Below, piece after piece: positions 11,980 to 22,071 of a DNA stretch of 64,000 bases (the first letter of the stretch is position 1; each line of letters begins with the position of its first letter). Location: contig OX442314.1 of assembly GCA_949358305.1 (NCBI GenBank), positions 32,793,608 through 32,857,607 of the forward strand, in the 5' to 3' direction. The notes under the pieces were generated by a model. The model was not told where the DNA came from. It ran no database searches and saw nothing but the letters and a program-made list of their open reading frames with translations. Origin of the DNA: Strigamia acuminata (Eukaryota > Arthropoda > Chilopoda > Geophilomorpha > Linotaeniidae). A program made the translations under genes and the position numbers.

Positions 11980-12113
11980 TGCCGCACCAGCGCCATCCTG
12001 GGTCAGGGATGGGAACTATTCACCATTCCCATTAGAACACAGCAGTTAAGTAGCATTGGGTCTAGTCAGTACTTCGGTGAGTGACCTGCGAGGAATCCCG
12101 GTTGTTTTCCCAT
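11980..12113 (+). pseudogene. 5S rRNA-like pseudogene or 5S-derived SINE
   Basis: The order and spacing of several 5S rRNA blocks are kept: ACCAGCGCCATCCTG near the 5' side, CAGTTAAGTAGCATTGGG, then TCAGTACTTCGGTGAGTGACC (A- and C-box-like internal promoter) and GGAATCCCGGTTGTT at the 3' side. The 5' and 3' ends do not pair well enough for a working 5S rRNA and the central part is diverged. Either a 5S pseudogene or the head of a 5S-derived SINE; no tail with a clear repeat was seen. Confidence 0.55.
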
Positions 12114-12246
12114 CCTTGTCTGATTAAGATACTGCTTTGGTGTCAAGATCGTTTCATTGCAATTGGTGGTGTCCTCTAGTGGTGGATAAACAAAAAAATT
12201 TAAATCAATTCCTGAAATAATCGCATACCGGTACATGTGTAAAAAT

Positions 12247-12961
12247 TAGGGTTGCACCGAATATCAAATAGGCCGAATAACCGAATACCGAATATTCGGA
12301 ACCGAATACCATGGCCGAATATTCGGTATTCGGCCGAATAACCGAATATTAAAAAAAAGAATTTTTATGTTGAAAAAAGCCATTTTTAGTTGAAAAAGTT
12401 TACTTTTTATCTAATAAATCCAGTTTTTAGGTTCTAGAATGTTCTTTTTACCCAAAAGATGTAGTTTTTTAATTATAAAATGTCCTTTTTCTGAAAAAAA
12501 TGCAAATTTTGCCTAAAAATAGCGATTTTTGTCTTAATATTGCGATTTTTGCCTAAAAAGTGCATTTTTGCCTCTGAAAAGCTATTTTTACAGGGAAGAT
12601 GCAATTAATACCTTAAGAATTTTATTTTTAAAATATATATTGAATTTTTATTCAACAATTTGTGATGTTTAGGCAATAATTTCAATTTAATAGTGAAGAT
12701 TAAATTTTTTCGTAAAAAAAATGCAAATTTGATGTAAAAATATGAAGTTATCTTGGATAATGCACTGTAAATTGTGTAAATTATTATTATTCATCCTGTA
12801 AAAGGCGAAAGGTTACACTGAAAAATTCAAACAATTCAAATTTTATCATTATTATGTATTCGGCCGAATAACAAGTGATATTCGGCCGAATAATAATATT
12901 CGGTTTTTAAGCCGAATAGGCCGAATAACCGAATACAAACCGAATATTCGGTGCAACCCTA
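12247..12961. mobile_element. hAT-type MITE with PuPy-free GAATA/TTCGG ends
   Basis: The ends are TAGGGTTGCACCGAATAT and the inverse ATATTCGGTGCAACCCTA. GTAAAAAT flanks both sides exactly (12,239-12,246 and 12,962-12,969), an 8-bp duplication typical of hAT. The subterminal parts are dense in GGCCGAATAACCGAATA words in both orientations, likely transposase-binding repeats. The middle is T-rich with repeated GCGATTTTTG words and holds no ORF. Confidence 0.9.
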
Positions 12962-13212
12962 GTAAAAATCAAACCAAGAAGAATACTGAAATTTCAGGAA
13001 AAATCATTTTAAACTTTGCTGTAAAATATGTATTACACCACTATCATAAACCTTGAAAATCATACATAACCTACACCCTAAATTAAAATGAGTCGTTTTT
13101 GACTGACCCAATGACCCTTGCAGAACGTTGTTTGTACGTGCTGCAATGCGCCGTCACCAACTAAAAAACATGAGTAAATGTCGAACGTCAAGCCAACGTT
13201 GATGGTTTTTAG

Positions 13213-13432
13213 GGCGAAGAATAGAAAGGATTTATTCACCGATGAAGGGAAACTAAAAAAAAACCCTAAAATCCAAAGTGACGGACTAGTACAGCTGTTG
13301 ACGAGGAAATTTAGATGGAATGTTGATGAAGCGCAACTATTTGCGGATTTTTTGCTGCCAATGTTGGCGATTAATCCGAACGACCGCTCCTCGGCAAAGA
13401 AGTCACTCGGCCATCAGTGGCTACAATTTTAA
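13213..13432 (+). CDS. SRPK-type protein kinase, C-terminal exon (orphan or pseudogene)
   Basis: The 3' end of a serine/arginine-protein kinase (SRPK) is encoded here. After an acceptor-like TTTTTAG at about 13,207-13,212, the frame reads NRKDLFTDEGKLKK, then KFRWNVDEAQLFADFLLPML and finally NDRSSAKKSLGHQWL before TAA. This matches the last part of the SRPK kinase domain (the ...DFLLPML...P..R..A...L.HPWL signature), with HQW in place of the usual HPW. An AATAAA follows at 13,450-13,455, so it can be a true 3' terminal exon. No other kinase exon is visible upstream in the window, where mobile elements fill the space. It may be the last exon of a gene with a very long intron, or a stranded duplicate. 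SRPKs phosphorylate SR splicing factors. Confidence 0.7.
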
Positions 13433-13449
13433 CATAACGATTTTTTTTA

Positions 13450-13455
13450 AATAAA
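13450..13455 (+). terminator. Polyadenylation signal after SRPK exon
   Basis: AATAAA lies about 18 bases after the stop codon of the kinase exon, followed by GTTTAAATAATG. Position and context fit a cleavage/polyadenylation signal. Confidence 0.55.
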
Positions 13456-13725
13456 GTTTAAATAATGTTTTAAATCACTTGTGATGTAATATCTTAAAAA
13501 TGCCCAATGTCCATGAAAACGTAAAAAGATGTGTTTATATTATATAACTTGATTAACAATTTTCTCTCTGATATAATTACTTCAATTATTTTTTAAATTA
13601 ATCAATCACCACACAGGTGACTGCGGGATGCATGCCATTGCGAAGGAATTACTTAACTTAAAATAATTTGAAATAACAAACCAAAACCAATCCAATTACT
13701 GGCCCTAAATTATGAAAATAGCTAC

Positions 13726-13806
13726 TCCGCTATCGTGGGCTATTTTCACCTAAATTAAGTGGAAATAACCCACGAGTATTTTTCAAGTACGGTACTTAAG
13801 TTGAAA
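13726..13806. repeat. Imperfect hairpin
   Basis: CGTGGGCTATTTTCAC and GTGGAAATAACCCACG are inverted with two mismatches across a short AT spacer, with further partial pairing outside. Also a small palindrome AAGTACGGTACTT near 13,787. Origin unknown. Confidence 0.4.
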
Positions 13807-13875
13807 TAGCCTCGGCACTGCTAAAAAAAACCGGTTTTACACGAACATCACAAAATACGAAAATTCTACGATGTT

Positions 13876-14170
13876 CGTGTCAATTTTGTACTTACCCGAG
13901 CAATCAGCTTCAGCACACGTTCAACCTGGAGCATTCTAACTCGTCGTATAAACCAGAGACACGAAATGTACGATATGCAGCGAAGGTCTATCGAAATAAG
14001 AACTCATATATCACTATTTAACAAAATGTTCGATCTATTTTAAGCTGCTTGATACAATATTTACCGTTTTCGCCAGTTGCTCTCGCCGATATCGTCGCCG
14101 CCATGCTTTTATGCAGCCCACTGTTGCCATCTGGCGAAGAAATTGTTAAATCTAATAGAAACGCTCCAAA
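13876..14170. repeat. Module M copy 1 (most diverged)
   Basis: It begins with TCAATTTTGTACTTACCCGAG and includes ACTGTTGCCATCTGGCGAAG at about 14,121-14,140. The same ordered blocks recur in four more places near the 3' sides of the IR genes (15,580; 28,493; 48,310; 49,615). It has no conserved reading frame. Probably part of the duplicated IR unit or a dispersed element. Confidence 0.6.
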
Positions 14171-14494
14171 ATCGGATATTTTTATTTAATTTCTTGATAT
14201 CTGCAGAATAAATAAAACAATTATGAACACTCTTATTCTTTACGATTCTTATGGTTTCAATAAACCCGGAAAAACACTAGCTTTTTGTACACACAAATTT
14301 TTGATAATAACGGTAAACAAGTTTCGGTTTTGCTTTTAACAATTTTACCATCCAGAACATTTCTTCACTCACAAGTCAGCGTCCTGAAAAAAAAAGGAAT
14401 AAATAAATAAATTCTTTAAAGAAACCATCCCACAGTGCTGCCATCTAGTGACGCACAACCAAACAAATTAAAAATTTCCTACTAAGTGCTGCAG

Positions 14495-14858
14495 CGAAGG
14501 TTTTTCAAGCAATAAATTCATATTTCCTCCCAAAGCAAGACGCATTCCTGAAAAAGACGTCAAAATAGACTCGATGGGGGCAGAGACTTTGTCGGACAGT
14601 GAATGGGGTCCGGGCGATGACCAGAGTTGGGTTAATTCAGACGTTTCGGCGCGCTCGTCGGTCATCTATGACGTGCCCAAACCGCCGACGTACTCGTGGG
14701 CGGAGGGCGAAGCGACGGATTTCGGTGAAAGTGAGGAAGTGGATCCTAATGGGGTCGCGCAAAGTGCTTACGCAGACGTGACCAGCGAAACATCAGAATT
14801 TTCAGTTCCGGAATTTGGTGCCGGTTTTGCCGCCATTCCCGCCCCAGCAAGTTCCAGG
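14495..14858 (+). CDS. Candidate exon of an acidic, unrecognised protein
   Basis: An open frame of about 120 codons runs between an acceptor-like TGCTGCAG and a donor-like CCAGG|GTAACT. The translation is acidic and Ser/Glu-rich (for example ETLSDSEWGPGDD, VIYDVPKPPTYSW and TDFGESEEVDPN) and its base composition is richer in GC than its neighbours, which is unusual for chance frames here. I do not recognise the family. The putative donor falls exactly where repeat R1 begins, so the exon may have been truncated by that repeat. The neighbour upstream is the SRPK exon on the same strand; a link is not demonstrated. Confidence 0.35.
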
Positions 14859-14985
14859 GTAACTTGTCCCTAATTTGCCCTGGTAAAGACCACGCCGTCA
14901 CAACATTATGGGCGATAGATGAATAGATCAATACATGCTTAACCTGGGTTTTGCCCTGGTTTTGTCGCTAACTTGCCGACATAAA
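14853..14985. repeat. Repeat R1, partial copy
   Basis: CCAGGGTAACTTGTCCCTAA...GCCGTCACAACATTA matches 49,228-49,350 closely and, more weakly, the R1 copies inside IR-B and IR-C. Only one side of the repeat is present; the boundary at 14,853 abuts the candidate exon. Confidence 0.6.
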
Positions 14986-15579
14986 AAGCTTTGTCCTCAA
15001 TTAACGGAATGATTAGATTCGAAATTCGGTTCATGATTAATTTCTATGATTCACGATCGTTTGAAAATGTCTATTCTGTGGCATTTATCGTTTTTTAAGC
15101 CATTTCAATCAATTTTGTCGCACAAAAACAATAGATTGATTGATCTACCCCGGATCAAATAAAATTCAGAACTAACTATGTTATGCTCCCATCATGAAAC
15201 CGTTTGCTTCAACTAAAAAATTGATGGCGATAAAGAGTATTCATCACTGCATGGCGACATTCTGATTTTGATGGAACAGAGTTTGTCTCGTCACAATCCC
15301 CGTCTCTAATCACGTTTTATCGAGACGAGGAAAAAAAAGACAGCAGCAAAGGATTTATATTGGGAACCCACGGAAAAAATACTTGTGCAGTTCTCAAAAT
15401 CATGTCAAGTTTCTGTGTAATTCGAGAGACTACACTTATTCACGAGAGGTAAAGGCCCCACATTTGCTGCAGCATTCGGCCTGACAATACTTAAATCCAG
15501 CTCTGATTTTCATCGGTCATTAAAAACAACCAAAGTTGATCAGTCTGAAATTTGTGAATAATATTTGATTTCGTATCAA
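14986..15579. other. No gene seen; start of the duplicated IR unit
   Basis: From about 15,350 the sequence is duplicated at 21,370 (TTAAATCCAGCTCTGATTTTC and neighbouring blocks). This marks the 3'-side boundary of the IR-A unit. No coding sequence was found. Confidence 0.5.
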
Positions 15580-16030
15580 TTTTGTTGCTTACCCGGGCAA
15601 TCAGCACATGTTCAGCCTTGTTCATTTTAACACGTCATTTCAGTCGACCGAGTTTTGAACCCATATTTCGGAATGCCACGTGAGACTTGAAATGTATTAT
15701 AAGCAGCTCAGTCAATCTAAAAAATAGAATATTTCATCACATCGGGAAATGTTTGATCCAGTTTCTTTGAACAATATTTACTGTTTCCGCCAAAGTTGAA
15801 CTCGTCGATCTCGATTTCGCTGCATCCATGTTGTCGTGTGGTTGAACCTTGCGAGTATCGCCATCTGGCGAAGAAATAACTAAACTCCCACAAACACGCT
15901 TCACATTCAAACATTTTTTTAAGTTCATTTCTCGCCATACGAAAACTGTAAAATAAAAAAAAAGCACAAAAACTGATTTTCTTTTTTTGGTTACTCTTCT
16001 CACTTACTAGTACTTTTGATAGTCTCATAG
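15580..16030. repeat. Module M copy 2
   Basis: Starts at CAATTTTGTTGCTTACCCGG and includes ATCGCCATCTGGCGAAGAAA near 15,857 and the block TTCATTTCTCGCCATACGAA. Equivalent to 28,493-28,935 and 49,615-50,060. Minus-strand frames contain ARNELEKMFEC-like peptides in all three, but frames differ between copies, so coding is doubtful. Confidence 0.65.
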
Positions 16031-16368
16031 TTTCATGCTGGTTTTAGCGTCATCTTGGTTCATGTCAGTTTCACCAACTGGAATTGACAATTTTCATCAT
16101 CTTTTCATGAACTAAATCGGCCTAACCGATTCAGTAGAAATGAGCTCCGAGAACACAGATTAAGGGAATACAATATATTTTATTGGCCGAAAACCAAACA
16201 GAATTTTAATTTCTAACACGTCTGATTCTAGATCTAAAAATGAATAAATGTCACTCAAGTTGCAATGTTGTGAAGCATCCGTGTGATGTTTCTGTGTATA
16301 TGTGCAAAAGCAGTTGCTAAATGTAGGAACTACCAAATACAGTAAAAATATGTCGCTATATTAAGAGT

Positions 16369-19300
16369 TTAACTTGCTGAAACTAAGACATGACATGAGT
16401 CAGCTTCAGCTTCTACGCTCTCAGTTGCTACGATAACAGCTGGATTTGGATTTGTGCGCACACTGCCAGTTTCAAACTTGTTCCGATAAAGAAATTCCAA
16501 GAGAAATATTATTCCAGAGCAAAAAACTCAACCAATTAAAATCAGAAATGCTGTGATTGTGTGGTAAATAGAGATGGGTTTGCAGTCATAATTTCTTGTC
16601 TGGCAAAATGTTGATGTTTTGTATTTATCGTCGAGTCTGTTTACGATTCCTTTTTCGTTTAGGTTCAAAATGCTAAAACGTGTAATTGAAGTTGAATTTT
16701 AAAACCTTTACAAATATACTACTATAGTACTCACTTCTGATTAAATAACTCAACATATTTGGATTTTTTATTAAACATGAAATAAGTTGAAATATCCCCA
16801 TGAAACTAAACATACAGTTTTGTCCGTACATCTGTTTGAGGATATTGTACAAGTGGATGATGGCATTTTTGTTCTTCGAAAGTAGTTTTGGAGCATCAGT
16901 GAAGGAAATGTTTCCTTCTCCGGGAGTTTTTTCCATCCGATACCAAATTTGCAAATGTGTCTCTGTCGATCGGAGAATTGACAAAGTCGAAATTCAGCAC
17001 ACGTTCTGTACTCATTCCAAATATCGTTCTGACGATGTCATATTGCTGATAAAAGAATAGGCAAGTTGAATAAAAAATGAATTCTGAAAAATGTTGTGTG
17101 TTAACATATACGGAGTATTAAAGTGTGCAATTTCTTTGGATTAAAATCAATTGCATACAGAATTTCTAGATAAAATGATTTTGTCTCGTGTTTAAGCGAT
17201 ACCGTGAATTGGCTGGCTTCTGCACTTTATTTCAGCTGATACGGTGCAATAAAAGCTCAACAGATGGCGTTTGCCACTGTGATGTAATCGGTTTGAGCTA
17301 TTGAAGTTAACAGAGGAAATAGGAGTTAACTTACCAGTAACAGAAGCTTCCGATTAAGGTCAGTTCTTCTAGAGTTCCCAAACCAGAAACTGCCTTGTAG
17401 TGCATGGACATGCATGAGCTTATTATCATGACATAACTTACCGTGTAGGCATATGCCTAACTTGTAAGTTATGTCATGATAATAACTTAAATTATTTTCA
17501 TTTATGTTATTTATTTAAGAATTAAGACAGAGGTAAGACATATAGTTTATATTGAACAAAAGGATGTAAGTGATAATTATTTTATGAGTTTTAGCTATCC
17601 TATATAGTCTTACAAACCATATAAGGAATAGTAACCTTGTGCAAAGAACCATCCCTCAACCTCATTCCACAACACATCACCAATGAAACTGTCATGTTGT
17701 GAGAACAGACGGACACAAATAGCGCAAAGGTATGCATAAACAGCGTCGAACGTACAACACATTGATAGAAATGAGCACAAGAGACTGTATTTAATGGTTT
17801 ATGACCTTTATTCAGCGTCTAGGGGTCTGCATCTCATGCCTTTCCTATTGCTACTGCTGCATTGCTACAACGCACCTGCGACCACATGCAGCCCACGCGG
17901 TTAGGGTGTGCCGCAAGGTCGATCTGTTGTTCGTTCATCCAGGACTCAGTCCTTAATCCACGGATTACTCAAGGCACTGGGAATGGCGTACTGGCACATT
18001 CCCTGTTATCACCGCGATGATCAAGAGTGGAGAACTGCTAGGACTTGACAATAGGTGAGTAACTCTGGGGTCCCAACAGAAAGTATACTGCCACTCTTGC
18101 ACCATATGTACAAGAGTACCTTTCTTATTGGTTATTGGATTCTGACCAGAGCCACGGCTTACGTGATGACATCCCCGTCGCCATCTGGCGATCACCACAT
18201 CTTCCCCTGGGGTAACATTGTACAAAGAATACATTTACAATAAAAGGTGACTCGACAATGTCACATACGGTAAAACTGTATCCCTTAGCATCACCATGGT
18301 GATAACAGGAGTTCTTAACACAGTTGCACCATTCAGCCTTACACCGTCCCTGAAATGGACATTGGAAACGCTTATTATTAAAATTGAAATTGTTTTCTAG
18401 AATGCCTTGATACAATGCAACTTAAGTGAATTCAAGTGAATCCACATTTTTGTTATATTGCAGTTTTGGTGTTTCTGTGAAAGCTATTAAACAAATGTTG
18501 TCAGAGCTTTCAAATTTGAAGAATACCGTTGTAATCATACACTCATAGGCATTGAATCATTGTTATTTGGACAATTTGTGGTTCCAATTTTATAAAACTG
18601 AGGACTAACTCAAACTTATGACATGTACTGAAGATAACATTGCAAACTTAATCGCAATTTAAGTTAATCTTAATCTGAAGTACAGTATATATATTATTGT
18701 TTGTAATTATTTTTTCAATTGCAATAGCATGCTTTACCTGGCTTATAGTAAAATTATGCTTTTCTAAAAATAACGTTCGTTGGGTAATTTTTTCAAATTG
18801 ACATTTTTGTTGCTCCGTACAATTTATTTCCAAGTTGGTTATTTGAAAAATATTTCCATCAAACTGATGTTTCAATAGTTGCAAGCTAAAATTCTACAAT
18901 TTGAGATAGAAAAGTAAATACTTATTATTTTCTTTGTATTTAATTTTATCGTTTACATCTCCTAATATTTTAAAGATAAAAAATACTGAATGTTAATCTT
19001 TGTTGCACTAATCTTTCAAAAATCTGCATCAACATCACAGTGGTTTTTTTGTCTAATCTATTATAGAACCTTGTGATAAGCTTAAATTTAAATTTAATTA
19101 AGTTTACTATACATTAACTATTGGCTCGTACCGGTACAGTACTTGTACTATCTTCAGAATATGTGAGTAAGTGAACTTTATTCTGTCTCCATATGATTAG
19201 GTCCTGTAACAAAGGCAAATCTAGATCGTGCATTGCATGTGCTGTTTCTCGTGTTTCCTTGAAGACAAATATCAACACTTTCTTTTCAATTGACAAGAAA

Positions 19301-19991
19301 GTATAATCAGCAAGCTGAAATCAACATTTACTTTTAAGTATAAGTTATATTACTACTTTATGTAATTTTAGAACTAGAAGAAAATGCTATTTTTGGAAAA
19401 AGAATTAGGTCGACAAGCATTACTGTTTTTATAAATAGGTCAATACCTACGCCTGACTTGTCAACCTACTGCTTCGTCCTTAATTTGGCAAATAATTAGA
19501 CCTTTACTTGCTCAAAACGTTCTATCCAAATAAGAATGAGCTGAAAAGGAGTATAGTCGAAATCTAGTGATGTATTACTGAATCGTTGTGCTGACATTTG
19601 AATTTTTCCAATCCAATTGAGATGCGTCAATTTCACCACACAGTTTGACACTAGAGTAAGAACATGACAAATAGGAATATAAACCTAATTAAATTCGGGA
19701 TTTCCGAACCATAATCATCTTGATAATGAATGATGTGTACTCTTCTTGCCTCGGTGATTTGTACAATATTAGACAATTGAACGCGGAGTTCATTATTGCA
19801 GTTAGCAAAGGGTGAATTAGGTAAAGAAGTGTTTTTCCGTTTTGCTAAAAGAAACGATCAATGAACATACATTCTAATTAGCTATTGCTAAAAATATTTA
19901 ATAAACAAATACTTTTTGATACGTCGACACATCCAAAGAACAAGTAAAAGAAAAATACTCTTAAAATGTTGATCCGCCAAGTGGTCACCAT
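16369..19991 (-). pseudogene. IR-A: ionotropic receptor pseudogene
   Basis: This is the first of three paralogous ionotropic receptor genes (variant ionotropic glutamate receptors used in chemosensation). Exons 1-5 are open and in the same phases as in IR-B and IR-C: 19,913-19,991 (ATG plus a hydrophobic signal-like segment), 19,710-19,844, 19,508-19,650, 19,138-19,314 and 18,738-18,893. A short exon lies at 17,636-17,688. The 3' half is ruined. In exon 7 (from 17,219) seven extra bases follow ATTAAAGTG-side sequence near 17,111-17,118 and shift the frame. A deletion at about 16,956 joins exon 7 directly to exon 9 (16,735-16,956), removing the M1 and M3 membrane segments. The last exon (16,369-16,672) has TGA at 16,528-16,530 where IR-B and IR-C have GGA, inside the final membrane segment. 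It cannot encode a channel. Intron 5 differs from those of IR-B and IR-C. Confidence 0.85.
17421..17485. repeat. Palindrome in IR-A intron
   Basis: TTATTATCATGACATAACTT is mirrored by AAGTTATGTCATGATAATAA around AGGCATATGCCT. The same palindrome sits at the equivalent place in IR-B (31,033) and IR-C (52,682), so it predates the gene duplications. It resembles a tiny foldback element. Confidence 0.7.
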
Positions 19992-19999
19992 CTAGCCCG

Positions 20000-20421
20000 T
20001 TCTCTCAACCTTCATAAGAATGAAAACACGGTGACACGGCGTTAATTATCCCTGTGTTGATGGTTTGCTGTAGCAACTGTTGCCCAGTTTAAACGATTAA
20101 AGTTTATGTGTATTGGCATCCGGTGTCGACATCCGACAAACACGTCGTGACTATCCAGGTCTAAAGTAGCCAGCAGAACTTGAGGGGGCGGGGATTTTCT
20201 CACCATAAAAATTCACATATTGACAATTTCTTATTTTTATTAAAAATAGGCCCAGTGAGGAGTGAATTTGATGTAACTTTTGCTCTTATTTGGTATATTA
20301 TTTATTTAAATAATTGTTCATTTTCACCGTACCTAGTTTTTGCACCTATTGGGATGTTTCCCTACTCATTCTTCACCGTCGTATCAATAAACTTATAAAT
20401 GAAATCCCTTATCTTAATCAC
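20000..20421. other. Upstream region of IR-A; no gene seen
   Basis: CAACTGTTGCCCAGTTTAAA and GGCATCCGGTGTC correspond to blocks upstream of IR-B (34,357) and IR-C (58,941), so this is the duplicated 5' flank and may carry the promoter. No defined TATA or initiator can be assigned. Confidence 0.45.
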
Positions 20422-20847
20422 TTAATTAAAGTGATTACCCAAGGAATATGACACAATAATATTTAATGTACAAAAGTATATATTTACTGCTAAGCCACTA
20501 GCTACACAATAAGTAATATTACTCCAGTCTTTGTCGCAAAGTTGATCCATGATCGCGTCCTCATTCTTGGTGGGTCGTTCGCCTCGTCCGCGCTGTTCCT
20601 GGAGCCGTCTTTGTTTTCCTTCTGGTCCGTCTTCGTCTTGGTCCGGATTCCCGTCGTCAGATTTAGATCCCGGCCTGGTGGTGTTGTCTAGGGTTTTATT
20701 ATTTGTCTTCTTCGTACGCCGGTTCACGAGGCAGTTTCCTCGTGACTCGCTAATAACCGTCGATGAGCTCTGATGTGGCTCTTTCCCAGTTTGCTGGGGA
20801 AAACTAGCAAAATGCTCTTCAACAAGATTGATATCATAGCTAGTTGA
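20422..20847 (-). CDS. Candidate exon of an unrecognised hydrophilic protein
   Basis: A minus-strand frame stays open for about 140 codons after an acceptor-like CTCCGCAG. The translation is hydrophilic and charged (NRRTKKTNNKTLDNTT, DDGNPDQDEDGPEGKQRRLQ, RPTKNEDAIMDQLCDKDW) and richer in GC than its surroundings. The last 35 codons turn hydrophobic and may be read-through past a donor near GACTGGA|GTAATA. I do not recognise the family; it could be an exon of a cellular gene or a gag-like relic. It lies between the IR-A and IR-B units. Confidence 0.3.
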   Translation of the reverse strand, partial: STSYDINLVEEHFASFPQQTGKEPHQSSSTVISESRGNCLVNRRTKKTNNKTLDNTTRPGSKSDDGNPDQDEDGPEGKQRRLQEQRGRGERPTKNEDAIMDQLCDKDWSNITYCVASGLAVNIYFCTLNIIVSYSLGNHFN

Positions 20848-20876
20848 CTGCGGAGGTGTCTCAGATATTTTAACTC

Positions 20877-21241
20877 ACTACGGTATATAATCATTTCTCC
20901 TTCAGCTTATTAGGTATAAGACTCACAAAGAGACCGCAGGAGTGTGTATTTCACAATTGTTTAATTTTTTTTTAAATAAAATATTATTATTATCTAAAGA
21001 GTTAATACTTTCATTATTTAAATACAATGCTCTCTCACATTGTTACAAACAGTCACAACACACAAGATTCTTTACTGTGTGTTGAAACACTATTTTTTGA
21101 TTTTTTGAGTAAATAAGTCAAGTGTAGCACTACACTTGGTGATTAGTCTGTACTAACCATACTCTGGAACCCAAAGTAATTAACGTGACATTAGAACTTT
21201 GTTCACTAACATGACTGCCTGCATGAAGACAATAATAGTTT
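20877..21241. other. No gene seen
   Basis: AT-rich sequence between the candidate exon and the tRNA-like repeat. Nothing coding or structured was recognised. Confidence 0.45.
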
Positions 21242-21330
21242 GTAGTGGTGGCCAAGTGGTTAAGGCAATGGACTAGGAATCTTTCATTCCTAGTCCATGT
21301 GGCATCTGTCCGAACACTCACAAACCCTGC
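21242..21330 (+). pseudogene. tRNA-Ser-like relic (possible SINE head)
   Basis: GTAGTGGTGGCCAAGTGGTT followed by AAGGCAATGGACTAG is the 5' half of a serine tRNA, including the A-box region and long-D-arm style. After the anticodon arm it departs: a perfect 11-bp hairpin (GGACTAGGAAT/ATTCCTAGTCC) replaces the normal arm, and the B-box region (CTGTCCGAACACTC) is degenerate. Not a functional tRNA; either a pseudogene or the head of a tRNA-derived SINE. Confidence 0.5.
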
Positions 21331-21618
21331 ATAAAGACATGAAGATGTTAGATGGAATTGAGTTTGTCTCAAATGATGTTGGGAATCCACAGAAAAAACG
21401 CTTTGCAGTTCCCGAAATCATCTGAAGTTAATGTGTAATTCGACAGACTACACTAAACTATACTTGTTCACGACAGGTAAAGGCCCTGTATTTGTCACAG
21501 CATTCGGCCTGGCAATACTTAAATCCAGCTCTGATTTTCATTGGTCATTAAAAACGACCAAAGTCTGAAATTTGTGAATAATGTTTGATTTCGTATCAAT
21601 TTTGTTGCTTACCCGAAC

Positions 21619-22050
21619 TGTAAAAACCGAGGGTTTTACTCATGTATTGTTTTATTGTTGTTCAATTTGTCATTTTATTACCATTTGATTCATTCAAGTT
21701 CAATTTCAACATTTTGTCATTTTGTATTTTATCTGGTGTATTATTTGCATTTATCTCCACTTTAAACTTCACCTATTTACTTAATTATAATCCCTACCTT
21801 CTCACCCTATAACTTCACTTCTTAAACTTCCACTTGACCTTTCTTGGAACCAGCTAATTGAGGTCAATTAATTCCGCTCTCCAATCAGAGAGCTCCACAT
21901 ACCCTTTCCCCCCCCCTTTTCTCTAGTCTAAGAATAAAATCACCAGTGTTCTTTTTAACAACTCAAGAGAAGGTCTCCTTTTATTTTCATCTACACATTT
22001 ACATTTCAAACCAAGGACTTTTAGTTAAAATTAAGAGTGTGCATTTCACA
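21619..22050 (+). repeat. Bel-1 5' LTR
   Basis: Starts TGTAAAAACCGAGG and ends GTGTGCATTTCACA. It contains TCTAAGAATAAAATCACCAG (poly-A signal region). Matches 28,062-28,492 with a few substitutions. Confidence 0.95.
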
Positions 22051-22053
22051 TTT

Positions 22054-22071
22054 TGGTGCCGAAACCCAGGA
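22054..22071 (+). other. Bel-1 primer-binding site (tRNA-Phe)
   Basis: TGGTGCCGAAACCCAGGA lies three bases after the 5' LTR. It is complementary, with one change, to the 3' end of arthropod tRNA-Phe (acceptor strand of a tRNA starting GCCGAAA). Confidence 0.8.
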
